Shown here: positions 35,312 through 43,059 of the stretch, piece by piece
Numbering within the stretch: position 1 is the first letter of the stretch
How the letters are laid out: every line of letters begins with the position of its first letter
Assembly: GCA_965204235.1 (NCBI GenBank)
Contig: OZ241979.1
Location: 1,364,001 to 1,428,000 of the forward strand
Source of the DNA: JAJDTQ01 sp965204235
GTDB lineage: Bacteria > Desulfobacterota > Binatia > UBA9968 > JAJDTQ01
Direction of reading: 5' to 3'
DNA: 64,000 nucleotides
The notes under the pieces: model-generated
What the model was told of the DNA's origin: nothing
Database searches by the model: none
The model's input: only the letters and a program-made list of their open reading frames with translations
Program-made: the position numbers and the translations under genes

Positions 35312-35587
35312 CTAGCGGCGGCCTCCGAAGTCCCGGCGCTGGGGCCGGGCCTCGTTGACGGTGATGGTGCGTCCCCCGAGCTGGCTCTCGTTGAGGGCGC
35401 TGACCGCGGCTTCCGCCTCGTCCGCAGAGGCCATTTCCACGAAACCGAAGCCGCGGGAGCGGCCCGTGAACTTGTCGATGATCACCTGGGCGGATTCGAC
35501 GGTGCCGTGCTCCGAAAAGATCTCGGTAAGCTGCATGTCCGTGGTCGAGTACGGCAACCCGCCGACGTAGAGTTTCCTGCTTTCCAT
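35312..35587 (-). CDS. RRM-type RNA-binding protein
   Basis: A 91-residue single RNA-recognition-motif protein: RNP2 KLYVGGLPY at residues 5-13 and RNP1 SRGFGFVEM in the middle, then an Arg/Gly tail (RPQRRDFGGRR). Bacterial proteins of this type bind single-stranded RNA and are often induced by cold or linked to mRNA turnover. AGGAGGAGAAC lies directly upstream of the ATG, a very strong ribosome-binding site, so high expression is likely. Confidence 0.95.
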   Translation of the reverse strand: MESRKLYVGGLPYSTTDMQLTEIFSEHGTVESAQVIIDKFTGRSRGFGFVEMASADEAEAAVSALNESQLGGRTITVNEARPQRRDFGGRR

Positions 35588-35885
35588 GTGTTCTCCTCCT
35601 GGAGGTTATGGCCATACACCCTGGGCGCGAACTTCAAAAGGAGTCGGACATGGCAAGATCTTCTTCTGAACCACGGTCTCGGTCGGTCGTTCCTTCGAGT
35701 AGGCTTCGCAAGGTGAGACTTACGATGGGTCTGCCCCATTGGGACGTACCCATGGTAGCCCTTCGGCTCGGGGCCGTCAAGCGGCCGGTGCCGGCCCCTC
35801 CCCGGGCTCGAGTCGCGGCCTGCGCATGTCGGATCATGGACCTGACCGAATCTTGTCAGGGGTGGCGCTGCACGGGGAATCGTCG

Positions 35886-36533
35886 TCAACTTTTCGGGTC
35901 TCTTTCGCTAACGGCAATCTCTCCGCTCGACGGATCCAGCGTCAGCGCCACAAAGGCGCGGACCACGGGATTGCTGACGGCGCGGCGCCTGAACACCGGA
36001 AGGTTCGTCCCGCTGGGCCTTCGCGCGGACGGCGTCAACAGCCCGTCGAGACCGGAACCCCTCGCCTCGTTCCCCAAGCGGTTGCAGAAGCTGTAGTCAC
36101 TGTCGTGAGTGAGGTTCGGCCAGTTGACGTGTAGCGGTCTCAAGTCCTTTACGAAGCCGTCGAATTGACACGAGAAGCGGGAATAGTAAGCGGTACGGGC
36201 CTTGGTTGGCTGACTGACGTTCTTCAGGAACCAGTATTTCATCTCGGTCTCAGCCGTCTCGGGTTCCAGGGAAGCGTAAAAAACAGGAAAAGAGCCATCA
36301 GAGAAACGGGTGCGATGTCCCGCCTTCCGAAGTTGCGGCTTGGGTCGGAACGGTCCGTCACACAGGTCGTCATGCCCGCCGGAAACGTCTCGAGACTCCA
36401 GCAATTCGAGCATCTCGTCCACACTCCGGTCATCGAACCCCTCCCCGCGGAGAAATTTCGAAAATTCCGAATCCTGGCTCGCCAACCGGAATACTTCCGT
36501 CCGCAACGATTCGGTAGAGACCGATTCGAGCAT
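35886..36533 (-). CDS. RES-domain toxin
   Basis: A 215-residue protein with the RES fold: TRFSDGSFPVFYASLEPETAETEM contains the Arg, Ser/Tyr and Glu of the R-E-S triad, and SGLDGLLTPSARRPSGTNLPVF the C-terminal binding part. RES toxins hydrolyse NAD+ and arrest growth unless complexed to a Xre/MbcA-type antitoxin. It begins three bases after the stop of a DUF2384-type antitoxin gene, the usual order. By eye the locus is less GC-rich than its surroundings. Whether the locus still works is open because the antitoxin frame is broken. Confidence 0.88.
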   Translation of the reverse strand: MLESVSTESLRTEVFRLASQDSEFSKFLRGEGFDDRSVDEMLELLESRDVSGGHDDLCDGPFRPKPQLRKAGHRTRFSDGSFPVFYASLEPETAETEMKYWFLKNVSQPTKARTAYYSRFSCQFDGFVKDLRPLHVNWPNLTHDSDYSFCNRLGNEARGSGLDGLLTPSARRPSGTNLPVFRRRAVSNPVVRAFVALTLDPSSGEIAVSERDPKS

Positions 36534-36536
36534 GGT

Positions 36537-37009
36537 TCATCTTCCCGCCGCCAACTCGACAACTTCTCTCACCAGGAGCAGGTTCTCCATCGAACCCTCC
36601 ACCAACAGATCCATGGGCGTCTTGCCCTTCAGCACATCGCGAGGTTCTCTCAGCCACTCGTTCTCGACGGTTTCGTCCCGAAACAGCGCCCACAACAGCC
36701 TGCGGATCTGGAAGAGGTGGGCGATCCGATCCTTCGCATCCCTTCCCCGAAGGGTATCGTGACCTTGGAGCACATGGGTCACGTAGGCGGACTCGGAACG
36801 CTCGAATCCGAGCAGGGCACAGGCATGATCGGGTTCCAGACGCCATACGTCGAGAAGCCGATTGATGAACCTGACCGGCCCTGTGACTCTGCCGCGGTAG
36901 GGGGATTCTTCTGCGGACCTTGCTCCAAGAGAGATGGTTTTCCGTGGCCGGGCGACAGGGTGTCGAGATAGATGCCGATCCGAAATGGTTTTCCGTCGTT
37001 CCGACTCAT
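36537..37009 (-). pseudogene. Xre/MbcA-type (DUF2384) antitoxin, apparently frameshifted
   Basis: The C-terminal 115 residues, ending at 36537, are typical of the antitoxin of RES toxins: FINRLLDVWRLEPDHACALL, then LQGHDTLRGRDAKDRIAHLF, VENEWLREPRDVLKGKTPMD and LLVEGSMENLLLVREVVELA. The matching N-terminus, MSRNDGKPFRIGIYLDTLSP to KNPPTAAESQGR, lies in a different frame starting at an ATG at 37009. The switch of frame falls near 36885-36900. Either one base has been lost or gained in the genome or the sequence has an error there. Without it the toxin would lack its inhibitor. Confidence 0.7.
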
Positions 37010-37190
37010 TCCGGGATTCCGGTGATTTCCGACGCTCGGCGCAAGACCGCTTCGATAGAGACTCTCTGCTCCGCTTGGCTGCTGCCCCACGCCTACCTGG
37101 CGGGAGATGGGGACGACTGACGGACCCATGCTCCCCCCAACCATCCGGCAGGCGCATGGAACCCGGAGGTTCGAGGATGTCGGAAGTCAT
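37007..37190 (-). pseudogene. Small gene between the 237-aa gene and the antitoxin, frameshifted
   Basis: An ATG at 37190 overlaps the stop of the upstream gene (ATGA) and reads MTSDILEPPGSMRLPDGWGE and on; a protein-like tail in another frame, QAEQRVSIEAVLRRASEITG then IPE and stop, overlaps the antitoxin ATG at 37009 (ATGA again). Two such overlaps imply one small (~60 aa) gene broken by a frameshift between about 37075 and 37100. Not recognised; could be a ribbon-helix-helix or accessory protein. Confidence 0.45.
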
Positions 37191-37900
37191 ACAGTCCAAC
37201 CTTTCGGTTCCAGACCGATGCCGCCGAGAAACGCCTTCAGCAATCTCTTCAGGTGGTCGGCCCGGTCTTCGAGTCCACGCACCCTCCCGTTCGCCTGATA
37301 GAAAGCCTGACAGGAAAGGATCAAGGACGACGCCTCCTCTCGATCCCGGAACGCATGAAAGAGAACATCCCATCCTTCCTCGTGGTTACCGACTTCAAGA
37401 CTCGCTTCGGGACGTTGAACGGCAGCGCCAAATTCGCTCAGGTCGAGCTGGATGCGTGTCCCCGGCAGCCGCGACAGGTAGTTTTCGACGTCTTCCTCTC
37501 CGCCTTCCAATTCCAGAAACAGGGTAGGTTTAATGGCTACCTCACGGAAGTGCACGGCCGGAAGCGAATCTTGCAGCGCGGCCTCACTCAGCCGGATGCA
37601 GTCTTTACACTCCGTCAAGTCTGCTTCCTTCTTCAAGTTGTCGAAGCCAAGCGACATTCGGTCCACCCATACATCGATGACGCCGTTTCCGCCGAACAGG
37701 TTAGCGCGAAGGCGTACATCCGAAAGCTGGTTGCCGCCGGTCACCTGCATGTCGCGCATGTTGATGGGGAACCGGGGATGGATCTTCTCGTACAGGGCCT
37801 TGAGCACGTCCGTGCCGGCCTTGGGCAGGGCAAACGCCGGAGGGTCGAACTCCACGTCGTAAGTCAAATCAATCCACTCGAGGCTGGCGTACATCGTCAC
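37187..37900 (-). CDS. Unknown protein upstream of the RES/antitoxin genes
   Basis: A 237-residue soluble protein starting MTMYASLEWIDLTYDVEFDP, not recognised. It is alternating beta/alpha with no signal peptide, and includes VTGGNQLSDVRLRANLFGGNGVIDVWVDRM and CKDCIRLSEAALQDSLPAVHF. Its stop codon overlaps the next ATG, so it is co-translated with the toxin-antitoxin genes. It may be a third, accessory component of the locus or an unrelated cargo gene. Confidence 0.7.
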   Translation of the reverse strand: MTMYASLEWIDLTYDVEFDPPAFALPKAGTDVLKALYEKIHPRFPINMRDMQVTGGNQLSDVRLRANLFGGNGVIDVWVDRMSLGFDNLKKEADLTECKDCIRLSEAALQDSLPAVHFREVAIKPTLFLELEGGEEDVENYLSRLPGTRIQLDLSEFGAAVQRPEASLEVGNHEEGWDVLFHAFRDREEASSLILSCQAFYQANGRVRGLEDRADHLKRLLKAFLGGIGLEPKGWTV

Positions 37901-37943
37901 TCGCCGGTTTACGATGCAGAAGGACGGTGTTCAAACCCCCGCC

Positions 37944-40900
37944 CTACCAGTTCCAGAGGGCCGTGAGCATGACTTCGTATCCCGCCTGCGTGTTCCGCGC
38001 GGCCTTCCGGCGCCTGCCCTCCAGGCCCATGCTCATGCGGCTCCCCGTCTTCATCCGGGCGCCCATCCTGTAGTCGCGCATCTCCGAACCCGCCATGGAC
38101 AATCCGGCGTAGGGCGTCAGCAGTCCTGCGCCTCCGTGGGTCGGCAGCCCCCAGCCCACGTCCAGGGACAGCCGGTTCGGCGAAAGTTCCGGCGATCCGT
38201 CGGCGCCGCGGAACGCCTCCCTGCCGTCCCACATCTGCGCCACCCGGCTTCCCTCCCTGCCCCATCCGGGGGAGAGCCTCATCCACGGCCCCTGTCCGGC
38301 CTGCCCGGGGTCCACCGTCACCGTCAGGCTCCCTCCCCACTCGCCGAACCCGTTGGCCTGGTGCGCCAGCAGGAATCGTCCCCGCGCCTCGACCTCCAGG
38401 CCCAGGTCCGTATGCGTGTAGGCAAGCCCGCCGCCCACTTCCATGCCCAACCCGTCCTCGCCGGTGCCGCCGTCCCACCGGCCGCCGAGCTCCAGGCGCG
38501 GCGTCATCCGCGAGACGGGCGAGACCTCTAACTCCCTGCGGCCTTCCAGCCGCAGCCGCAGCCGCCTGGCTTCCCCCTTGGCCTCCGGCAACCCTGCCCT
38601 GGCCTCCGTCTTCAGTTCGGTCAGGAACCCGTCGGCCTTCAACGCCAGGTCGATCTCCCGCCAGCTCGCCACGTCCTGCCGCAGGCCGGCCGCGGCCATC
38701 CACATCCGCAAGTCGGTTTCGACCCTGCCGGCCTCGTCCTTCAACTCGGCGCGGCCCCAGCCGGCGCCCAGCAAGCCCCAGGCCCCCATCCCGGCGCGGG
38801 GACTCCAGTGCGCGTAGGGCAGCACGCTCGTCAGGTCCAGGTCCACCTCGCCGCTGGTGATCGAGTCGATGGCGTAATCGACCTCGCCCCGGCTATGGGC
38901 CAACGCCACGCCCACCAGCGCGTCCTGCCGCGGGCGGTAGTCGAGGCCGAGGTACCCCCCGACCACCTCCCCGTCGATGGTGGAACCGGGCTCCGGCTTG
39001 CCGTCGAACCCCCCGACCGAACCCTGCCCCCATACCCTCCAGCCCGAGGTCCCGCCCGGGGCGGCGCCGTCAACCTGCCGGCCGAGCGGCAGGTTGAACC
39101 GGCTCCGGGCAATGGAGTCGGTGGAAAAGGCCGGATGGGAGTTCCCGGGCGTCCACGGGTCCCCCCCCCCCCGGCCGGGGTCGAGGCCGTACCGGGCGGA
39201 CCGGGTCCCGGGCGCCGCGGACCGGGCCGGTCCCTGCGACCCGACTCCCGCAAGGGGGAGCGTCCGTCCGCCCAGACCCACCTGCGCCTCCGTCTCCTGC
39301 GATCCGGTGAACCGCTCCTCGATCACGTCCACCGCGTCCGCGGCGACCCAGCGCCCCATGCCCGCCAGCGCCATGCTCATGGCCCGGGCGCGCAGACTCG
39401 CATCGTCGTCCAGGATCGTCCCTATCGCCGTGACCGTCCCCGTCTCGTCGCCCGCGGCTGCCGGCGGGTCCCCGTTGGAGGCAGCCGCCAGCCGCAGCCG
39501 GAACGTCTCCGCAGCCTCGCCCCGCCGGTCTTGCAGGGTCTGCACCCGCAACGTCTTCTCTTTCTCGCCCGGCCGGAACGTCAGGCGGCCGGACGCGACC
39601 GGTCGGTAATCTTCGCGCGCCGTCGCCGTGACGTCCTCCAGGGTCCACACCAGCGTCAACAAGGCCGCCGCGGGTTCGGTCAGCCGCACCCGGAACTCCA
39701 CCACGTCTCCTTCCATCGCGGCCGCATCGTCGATGGCTACGCCAACGGGAGTGCCGGTCGCCTCGTCCGAGGGCTCGCCGTCGGATGCGTCGGTCTTGGT
39801 GAAGATGACGCGCACCGTATATTCGACGCCGGGGGTGAGGCCGGGGATGGTGTGGCTCGTGGCGTCCGCGCCGCTTACGGAGGCCTGCCGGGTCGCGGGG
39901 TCATACCCCTGTTCGCCGGACTTCCACTGCACCTTGTAGCCGTTGGCGTCGGCGACCGGGATCCAGGACACGATGAGGCTCTCCACGCCCGGCGTCACGG
40001 TCACGCCACCCGCCTGGGCCGGCGCCGTCTGCGCCCCCAGCGGCGTGCCGGTGACTATGGCGGAGAAATCCCCCCACGGGGTGCCGGGGAGAATCGTCAC
40101 CTTGTACCCGACGCCGGGAGTGAGGTTCGGGATGGTGTAGCTGGCCGTGTTCAGGCCGTCGACGTTGTACTGCCCGGCTCTCGACGTACGGTAGTTCCCG
40201 GCTATTCCCGACGTACGGCGCGCCGCGGCGGACCACCAATAGACCCGGTAGCCTGAGGGGTTGAACGCCGTCGTCGGTATCAGCGGGTTCCAGGTGACCG
40301 TCAACTTCTCCACCCCGGGCGTCACCCGCACGCCCCGCACCATCCTGGCCCGGCGCAGCGGATTGCTCGTATATACAGAGACGCCCCTGCTTCGCAGGGT
40401 CGCGATGTGCTGTTCGGCGTCGGCGTTCAGATTCGGGACGTACCGCAGATAGACTTGGTCCCCGGAACCCAGCCCGGCGTTGCGGACCAGCGGCGAGAGG
40501 TCCCTGACATCGGTCCCGTCCAGCCTCAAGACCTGCAACGCGACCATGCGCTCCACCACGGAAATGTCCCTGAGATCTTCGTTGCCATTGAGGTCCAGCG
40601 TTTCCATGGCCAGCGAGTTTCGCAGCGGTGAGAGGTCCGTGATCCGGTTGTTGGCGGCGGTCAGGGTCCTCAAGTTGCGGTTGGCCAGCGGCGAGAGGTC
40701 CGAGATGAGGTTGTTCGAGAGGTACACCTCCGACAGATCGTTGACGCGGGTCAGCGGCGAGATGTCGCGGATGGAGTTGTCCTGGAGGTCCAGGATTCTG
40801 ATGCGCGTCAGGCCGGCCAGCGGCGAGAGGTCCGTGATCTGGGCGTTGGTGGCGTAGAAGGTGGCCAGCCAGACTTGGCCGGCCAGCGGCGAGAGGTCCG

Positions 40901-41465
40901 AGACCGGGTTCCCACTAATCTGCAGATGGTCCAGGATGAGGCCGGTCAGCGGCGAGAGGTCCGAGATCAGGTTGTCCCTAAGCCACAGCCTGCGCGTATT
41001 GGTGAGGCCGGCGAGCGGCCTGAGGTCCGTGATCCGGTTGTAGTTGAGATTGACCGCGTAGGCCCGCGTGAGGTATCCCAATCCCGTCAGATCTCTGATG
41101 ACGTTAGCGGGGACCGGGGGAGAGGGCACTAACCCGGGGAACCACCTGGGAACGCGGTCCAAGCGAACCTGGCTGGTGCCAAAGTTGGTCGCCATCTCCG
41201 CACGAGTGATCGTCTCTCCGGCGGCCTTGCTCAGAAGCGTTTCCAGTCTCGCCCGCAGGTTGGCGTCGGCGATGATTACCGGCATCGTATCGGGATCGGT
41301 CTGCGCCATGGCCCGCTCCGCGGGCGCGGCGAAGACGACGACGGCCGCCACCGCCCACAGCGCGGGCAGGGCGCGGAGGAAGAAGCTGCGCCTTCGGCCC
41401 CGGGGCGAGAAACCGGCGCTGGCGCCGGCGTTCGGAACCACGCAGCATTCGGGTGTCGGATTCAT
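37944..41465 (-). CDS. Large surface autotransporter with leucine-rich, FN3-like and Calx-beta domains
   Basis: A 1173-residue protein. Signal peptide about 25-54 ending at RAMA-Q. Residues 135-330 are nine or ten internalin-type leucine-rich repeats (DLSPLAGLTRIRILDLQDNS pattern); about 378-480 and 487-580 are two fibronectin-like domains (GVTVTPGVESLIVSW); 582-690 is a Calx-beta domain; a low-complexity linker follows, then a C-terminal beta-barrel from about 890 ending in aromatic WNW. This is an autotransporter-like adhesin: barrel in the outer membrane, passenger outside. The passenger may bind sugars or host/other cells. A run of 12 G (coding strand) sits in the linker, near codon 764. 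Single-gene transcript. Confidence 0.88.
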   Translation of the reverse strand: MNPTPECCVVPNAGASAGFSPRGRRRSFFLRALPALWAVAAVVVFAAPAERAMAQTDPDTMPVIIADANLRARLETLLSKAAGETITRAEMATNFGTSQVRLDRVPRWFPGLVPSPPVPANVIRDLTGLGYLTRAYAVNLNYNRITDLRPLAGLTNTRRLWLRDNLISDLSPLTGLILDHLQISGNPVSDLSPLAGQVWLATFYATNAQITDLSPLAGLTRIRILDLQDNSIRDISPLTRVNDLSEVYLSNNLISDLSPLANRNLRTLTAANNRITDLSPLRNSLAMETLDLNGNEDLRDISVVERMVALQVLRLDGTDVRDLSPLVRNAGLGSGDQVYLRYVPNLNADAEQHIATLRSRGVSVYTSNPLRRARMVRGVRVTPGVEKLTVTWNPLIPTTAFNPSGYRVYWWSAAARRTSGIAGNYRTSRAGQYNVDGLNTASYTIPNLTPGVGYKVTILPGTPWGDFSAIVTGTPLGAQTAPAQAGGVTVTPGVESLIVSWIPVADANGYKVQWKSGEQGYDPATRQASVSGADATSHTIPGLTPGVEYTVRVIFTKTDASDGEPSDEATGTPVGVAIDDAAAMEGDVVEFRVRLTEPAAALLTLVWTLEDVTATAREDYRPVASGRLTFRPGEKEKTLRVQTLQDRRGEAAETFRLRLAAASNGDPPAAAGDETGTVTAIGTILDDDASLRARAMSMALAGMGRWVAADAVDVIEERFTGSQETEAQVGLGGRTLPLAGVGSQGPARSAAPGTRSARYGLDPGRGGGDPWTPGNSHPAFSTDSIARSRFNLPLGRQVDGAAPGGTSGWRVWGQGSVGGFDGKPEPGSTIDGEVVGGYLGLDYRPRQDALVGVALAHSRGEVDYAIDSITSGEVDLDLTSVLPYAHWSPRAGMGAWGLLGAGWGRAELKDEAGRVETDLRMWMAAAGLRQDVASWREIDLALKADGFLTELKTEARAGLPEAKGEARRLRLRLEGRRELEVSPVSRMTPRLELGGRWDGGTGEDGLGMEVGGGLAYTHTDLGLEVEARGRFLLAHQANGFGEWGGSLTVTVDPGQAGQGPWMRLSPGWGREGSRVAQMWDGREAFRGADGSPELSPNRLSLDVGWGLPTHGGAGLLTPYAGLSMAGSEMRDYRMGARMKTGSRMSMGLEGRRRKAARNTQAGYEVMLTALWNW
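39161..39172 (-). repeat. G12 homopolymer in the autotransporter linker
   Basis: Twelve C on the plus strand, i.e. G12 in the coding strand, encoding Arg-Gly-Gly-Gly in the linker between passenger and barrel. The present length leaves the gene open; a change would remove the barrel and so surface display. Confidence 0.85.
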
Positions 41466-41567
41466 TCTGTTCTCTCGATTCGTGGGTCATCTCCACCCAC
41501 GATCCGAGTCGGGGAGGGGAGGGGGAATCTATCTCACCGAACGCTTTAATTCAAGGAACCTCTGATC

Positions 41568-41665
41568 AATTCTGGCTTGAGGCGCCTTTCTCTATGGGAA
41601 AGCGCGTCCTTCGACTTCGCTTCGCTACGCTCAGGACGAACGGGGCAATTGTTCAGAGTTTCCTC
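41568..41665 (+). repeat. Dispersed repeat, long form (core 41603-41644)
   Basis: About 98 bases: TTCTGGCTTGAGGCGCCT, a spacer, the 42-base core at 41603-41644, and CAATTGTTCAGAGTTTCC. The same long form recurs near 50410-50515, 54330-54440 and 63775-63855, so the mobile or duplicating unit is larger than the core. Confidence 0.8.
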
Positions 41666-41749
41666 AAGGCTCTTCCGGAATTCGTGTGGGCAGACAGGGT
41701 TTCACGGGTGTATGTGCAAGCAGGGTGTCACGGCGTATGTACCCTCCCT

Positions 41750-41890
41750 GTCCGGTACGGCCGCTTGGGGTTCCCCGACCGGATCCTGCGCCTGGAATCG
41801 GCCGACACGTCCTCGCGCGCGAAGAACGCGGGCAGGTCGCCGAAGAACTCCGCCCGCGCCCTTTCGTGGGGGTAGTCCGAAGCGGGTCGG
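41750..41890 (-). pseudogene. C-terminal remnant resembling an amidohydrolase
   Basis: On the minus strand this stretch reads RPASDYPHERARAEFFGDLP, AFFAREDVSADSRRRIRSGN, PKRPY, which resembles the end of metal-dependent amidohydrolases (a phrase like DYPHERARAEFF ... NPxxLY). The upstream part of such a gene is missing. Weak evidence, by pattern only. Confidence 0.35.
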
Positions 41891-41918
41891 CGAAGTTGTG
41901 GGCGCCCCGGGTTCCCTC

Positions 41919-42902
41919 CTACCGGTAGCGCGCGTGCGAGCCCGCCACCGGCGCCGGGTCCACCGACTCCAGGGCCTCGGCCGAGCCGCCGAGGGCGGTG
42001 ACCATGACGCCGACGTTCTCGACCATCATGCCGGTGTAGGAGTGTTCCCGGTCGCCGGGAGCTCCCGGCAGGGCGTCGTCCCTCAAGCTGTCGATATAGG
42101 CGGTTCGCGCCTCCGTGGCAATCTGCCGGAGCACCGGGCTCGGAAACACCCTGGATCCGAACACGGCCGGCGCCCGCTCCCGCTGCAACTGGTCGATGAG
42201 CCGGGCCACCTCCCGCGGGCTCGGCTCGGAGAAGCTCGCGGGCTGCACCGCGCCGATGACCGTGAACCCGTAGCGTCTGGCGAAGTAGGGCCACGAGTCG
42301 TGGTAGGTCAGGAGCCGGCGGTTCGCCGGGGGCACGGTGGCCACCGCCGCGGCGATGGCCGAGTCCAGCGCCCGCAACTGCTCCAGGTAGCGTTCCGTGT
42401 TGGCGTCGTACACGGGCCGCCCCGCGGGATCGACGGCGGCCAGCGCGCCGCGCACCAGACGAGCATAGCTCATGACGTGGACCGGGTCCAGCCAGAGGTG
42501 CGGGTTGGGGTGTCCCTGCTCCCTGGGGAAGCCCAAGCCGTACACGTGGTCGCGCTCGGTCACGGTGCGGTCGGCGAGCAGCAGTATGGGCGTGTCCGGC
42601 CGCTTGTTGGCCCGGGCGAGCTTGAGGGTCGGTATCTCGAGGTGGAGGCCGTTCAGGACGATGAGGTCGGCCTCGGCCAGGGTCCGGGCGTCGGAGGGGA
42701 CCGGCCGGAAGGTGTGGGAGTTCACCCCTTCCGGCACGATGCCGGTTACCCGTGCGCGGCTCCCGGCCACGTTCTCCACCATGCTGGTGACCGGGGCCAC
42801 GGTGGTGACCACCTGCGCCCCCTGCGCGTGGACGGCCAGCGCCAGGAGCGCCCCCGCCCACAGCGCCCGGGAGAGCTTCGAGTCGAGGAAACCCTGAACC
42901 AT
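41919..42902 (-). CDS. Zn/Mn ABC transporter periplasmic binding protein (TroA/ZnuA type)
   Basis: A 327-residue cluster 9 binding protein. The ATG at 42902 begins a signal peptide (LSRALWAGALLALAVHAQGA); the longer open frame upstream is only the dispersed repeat read through. Metal-binding histidines are in GVNSHTFRPVPSDARTL, GHPNPHLWLDPVHV and YHDSWPYFARRYGF, with the final Asp/Glu in the C-terminal part. It would bind Zn2+ or Mn2+ in the periplasm. No cognate permease or ATPase is adjacent; the fused exporter upstream is not a partner. Orphan SBP. Confidence 0.9.
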   Translation of the reverse strand: MVQGFLDSKLSRALWAGALLALAVHAQGAQVVTTVAPVTSMVENVAGSRARVTGIVPEGVNSHTFRPVPSDARTLAEADLIVLNGLHLEIPTLKLARANKRPDTPILLLADRTVTERDHVYGLGFPREQGHPNPHLWLDPVHVMSYARLVRGALAAVDPAGRPVYDANTERYLEQLRALDSAIAAAVATVPPANRRLLTYHDSWPYFARRYGFTVIGAVQPASFSEPSPREVARLIDQLQRERAPAVFGSRVFPSPVLRQIATEARTAYIDSLRDDALPGAPGDREHSYTGMMVENVGVMVTALGGSAEALESVDPAPVAGSHARYR

Positions 42903-42905
42903 CGT

Positions 42906-43046
42906 CCCCGTTCGTCCCGAGCGCAGCGTAGCGAAGAACCTCGTTCGTCCTGAGCATGGCAAAGCGAAGTACCCGTTCATCCTGAGCGTAGCGTAGCGAA
43001 GCACCCCGTTCGTCCTGAGCGTAGCGTAGCGAAGTCGAAGGACGCG
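42906..43046 (-). repeat. Array of four partial copies of the dispersed repeat
   Basis: Four head-to-tail copies, each about 32-45 bases (for example CCCGTTCATCCTGAGCGTAG), the last being complete to AAGGACGCG. They lie directly in front of the metal-binding-protein gene, between it and the upstream ABC gene. Confidence 0.8.
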
Positions 43047-43059
43047 CTCCCCTCGACCC

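Larger units (their letters stand above)
41466..41918. other. Intergenic: repeat elements and coding remnant
   Basis: 453 bases between the autotransporter and the metal-binding protein. Contains a long copy of the dispersed repeat (41568-41665), a GTGCAAGCAGGGTGTCACGG element (41711-41730) also seen near 50330, and a coding-like remnant at 41750-41890. Confidence 0.6.

Noticed and set aside
41919..43004. 361-aa version of the metal-binding protein
   Set aside because: The extra N-terminus is only the dispersed repeat array in translation; a normal signal peptide begins at 42902.
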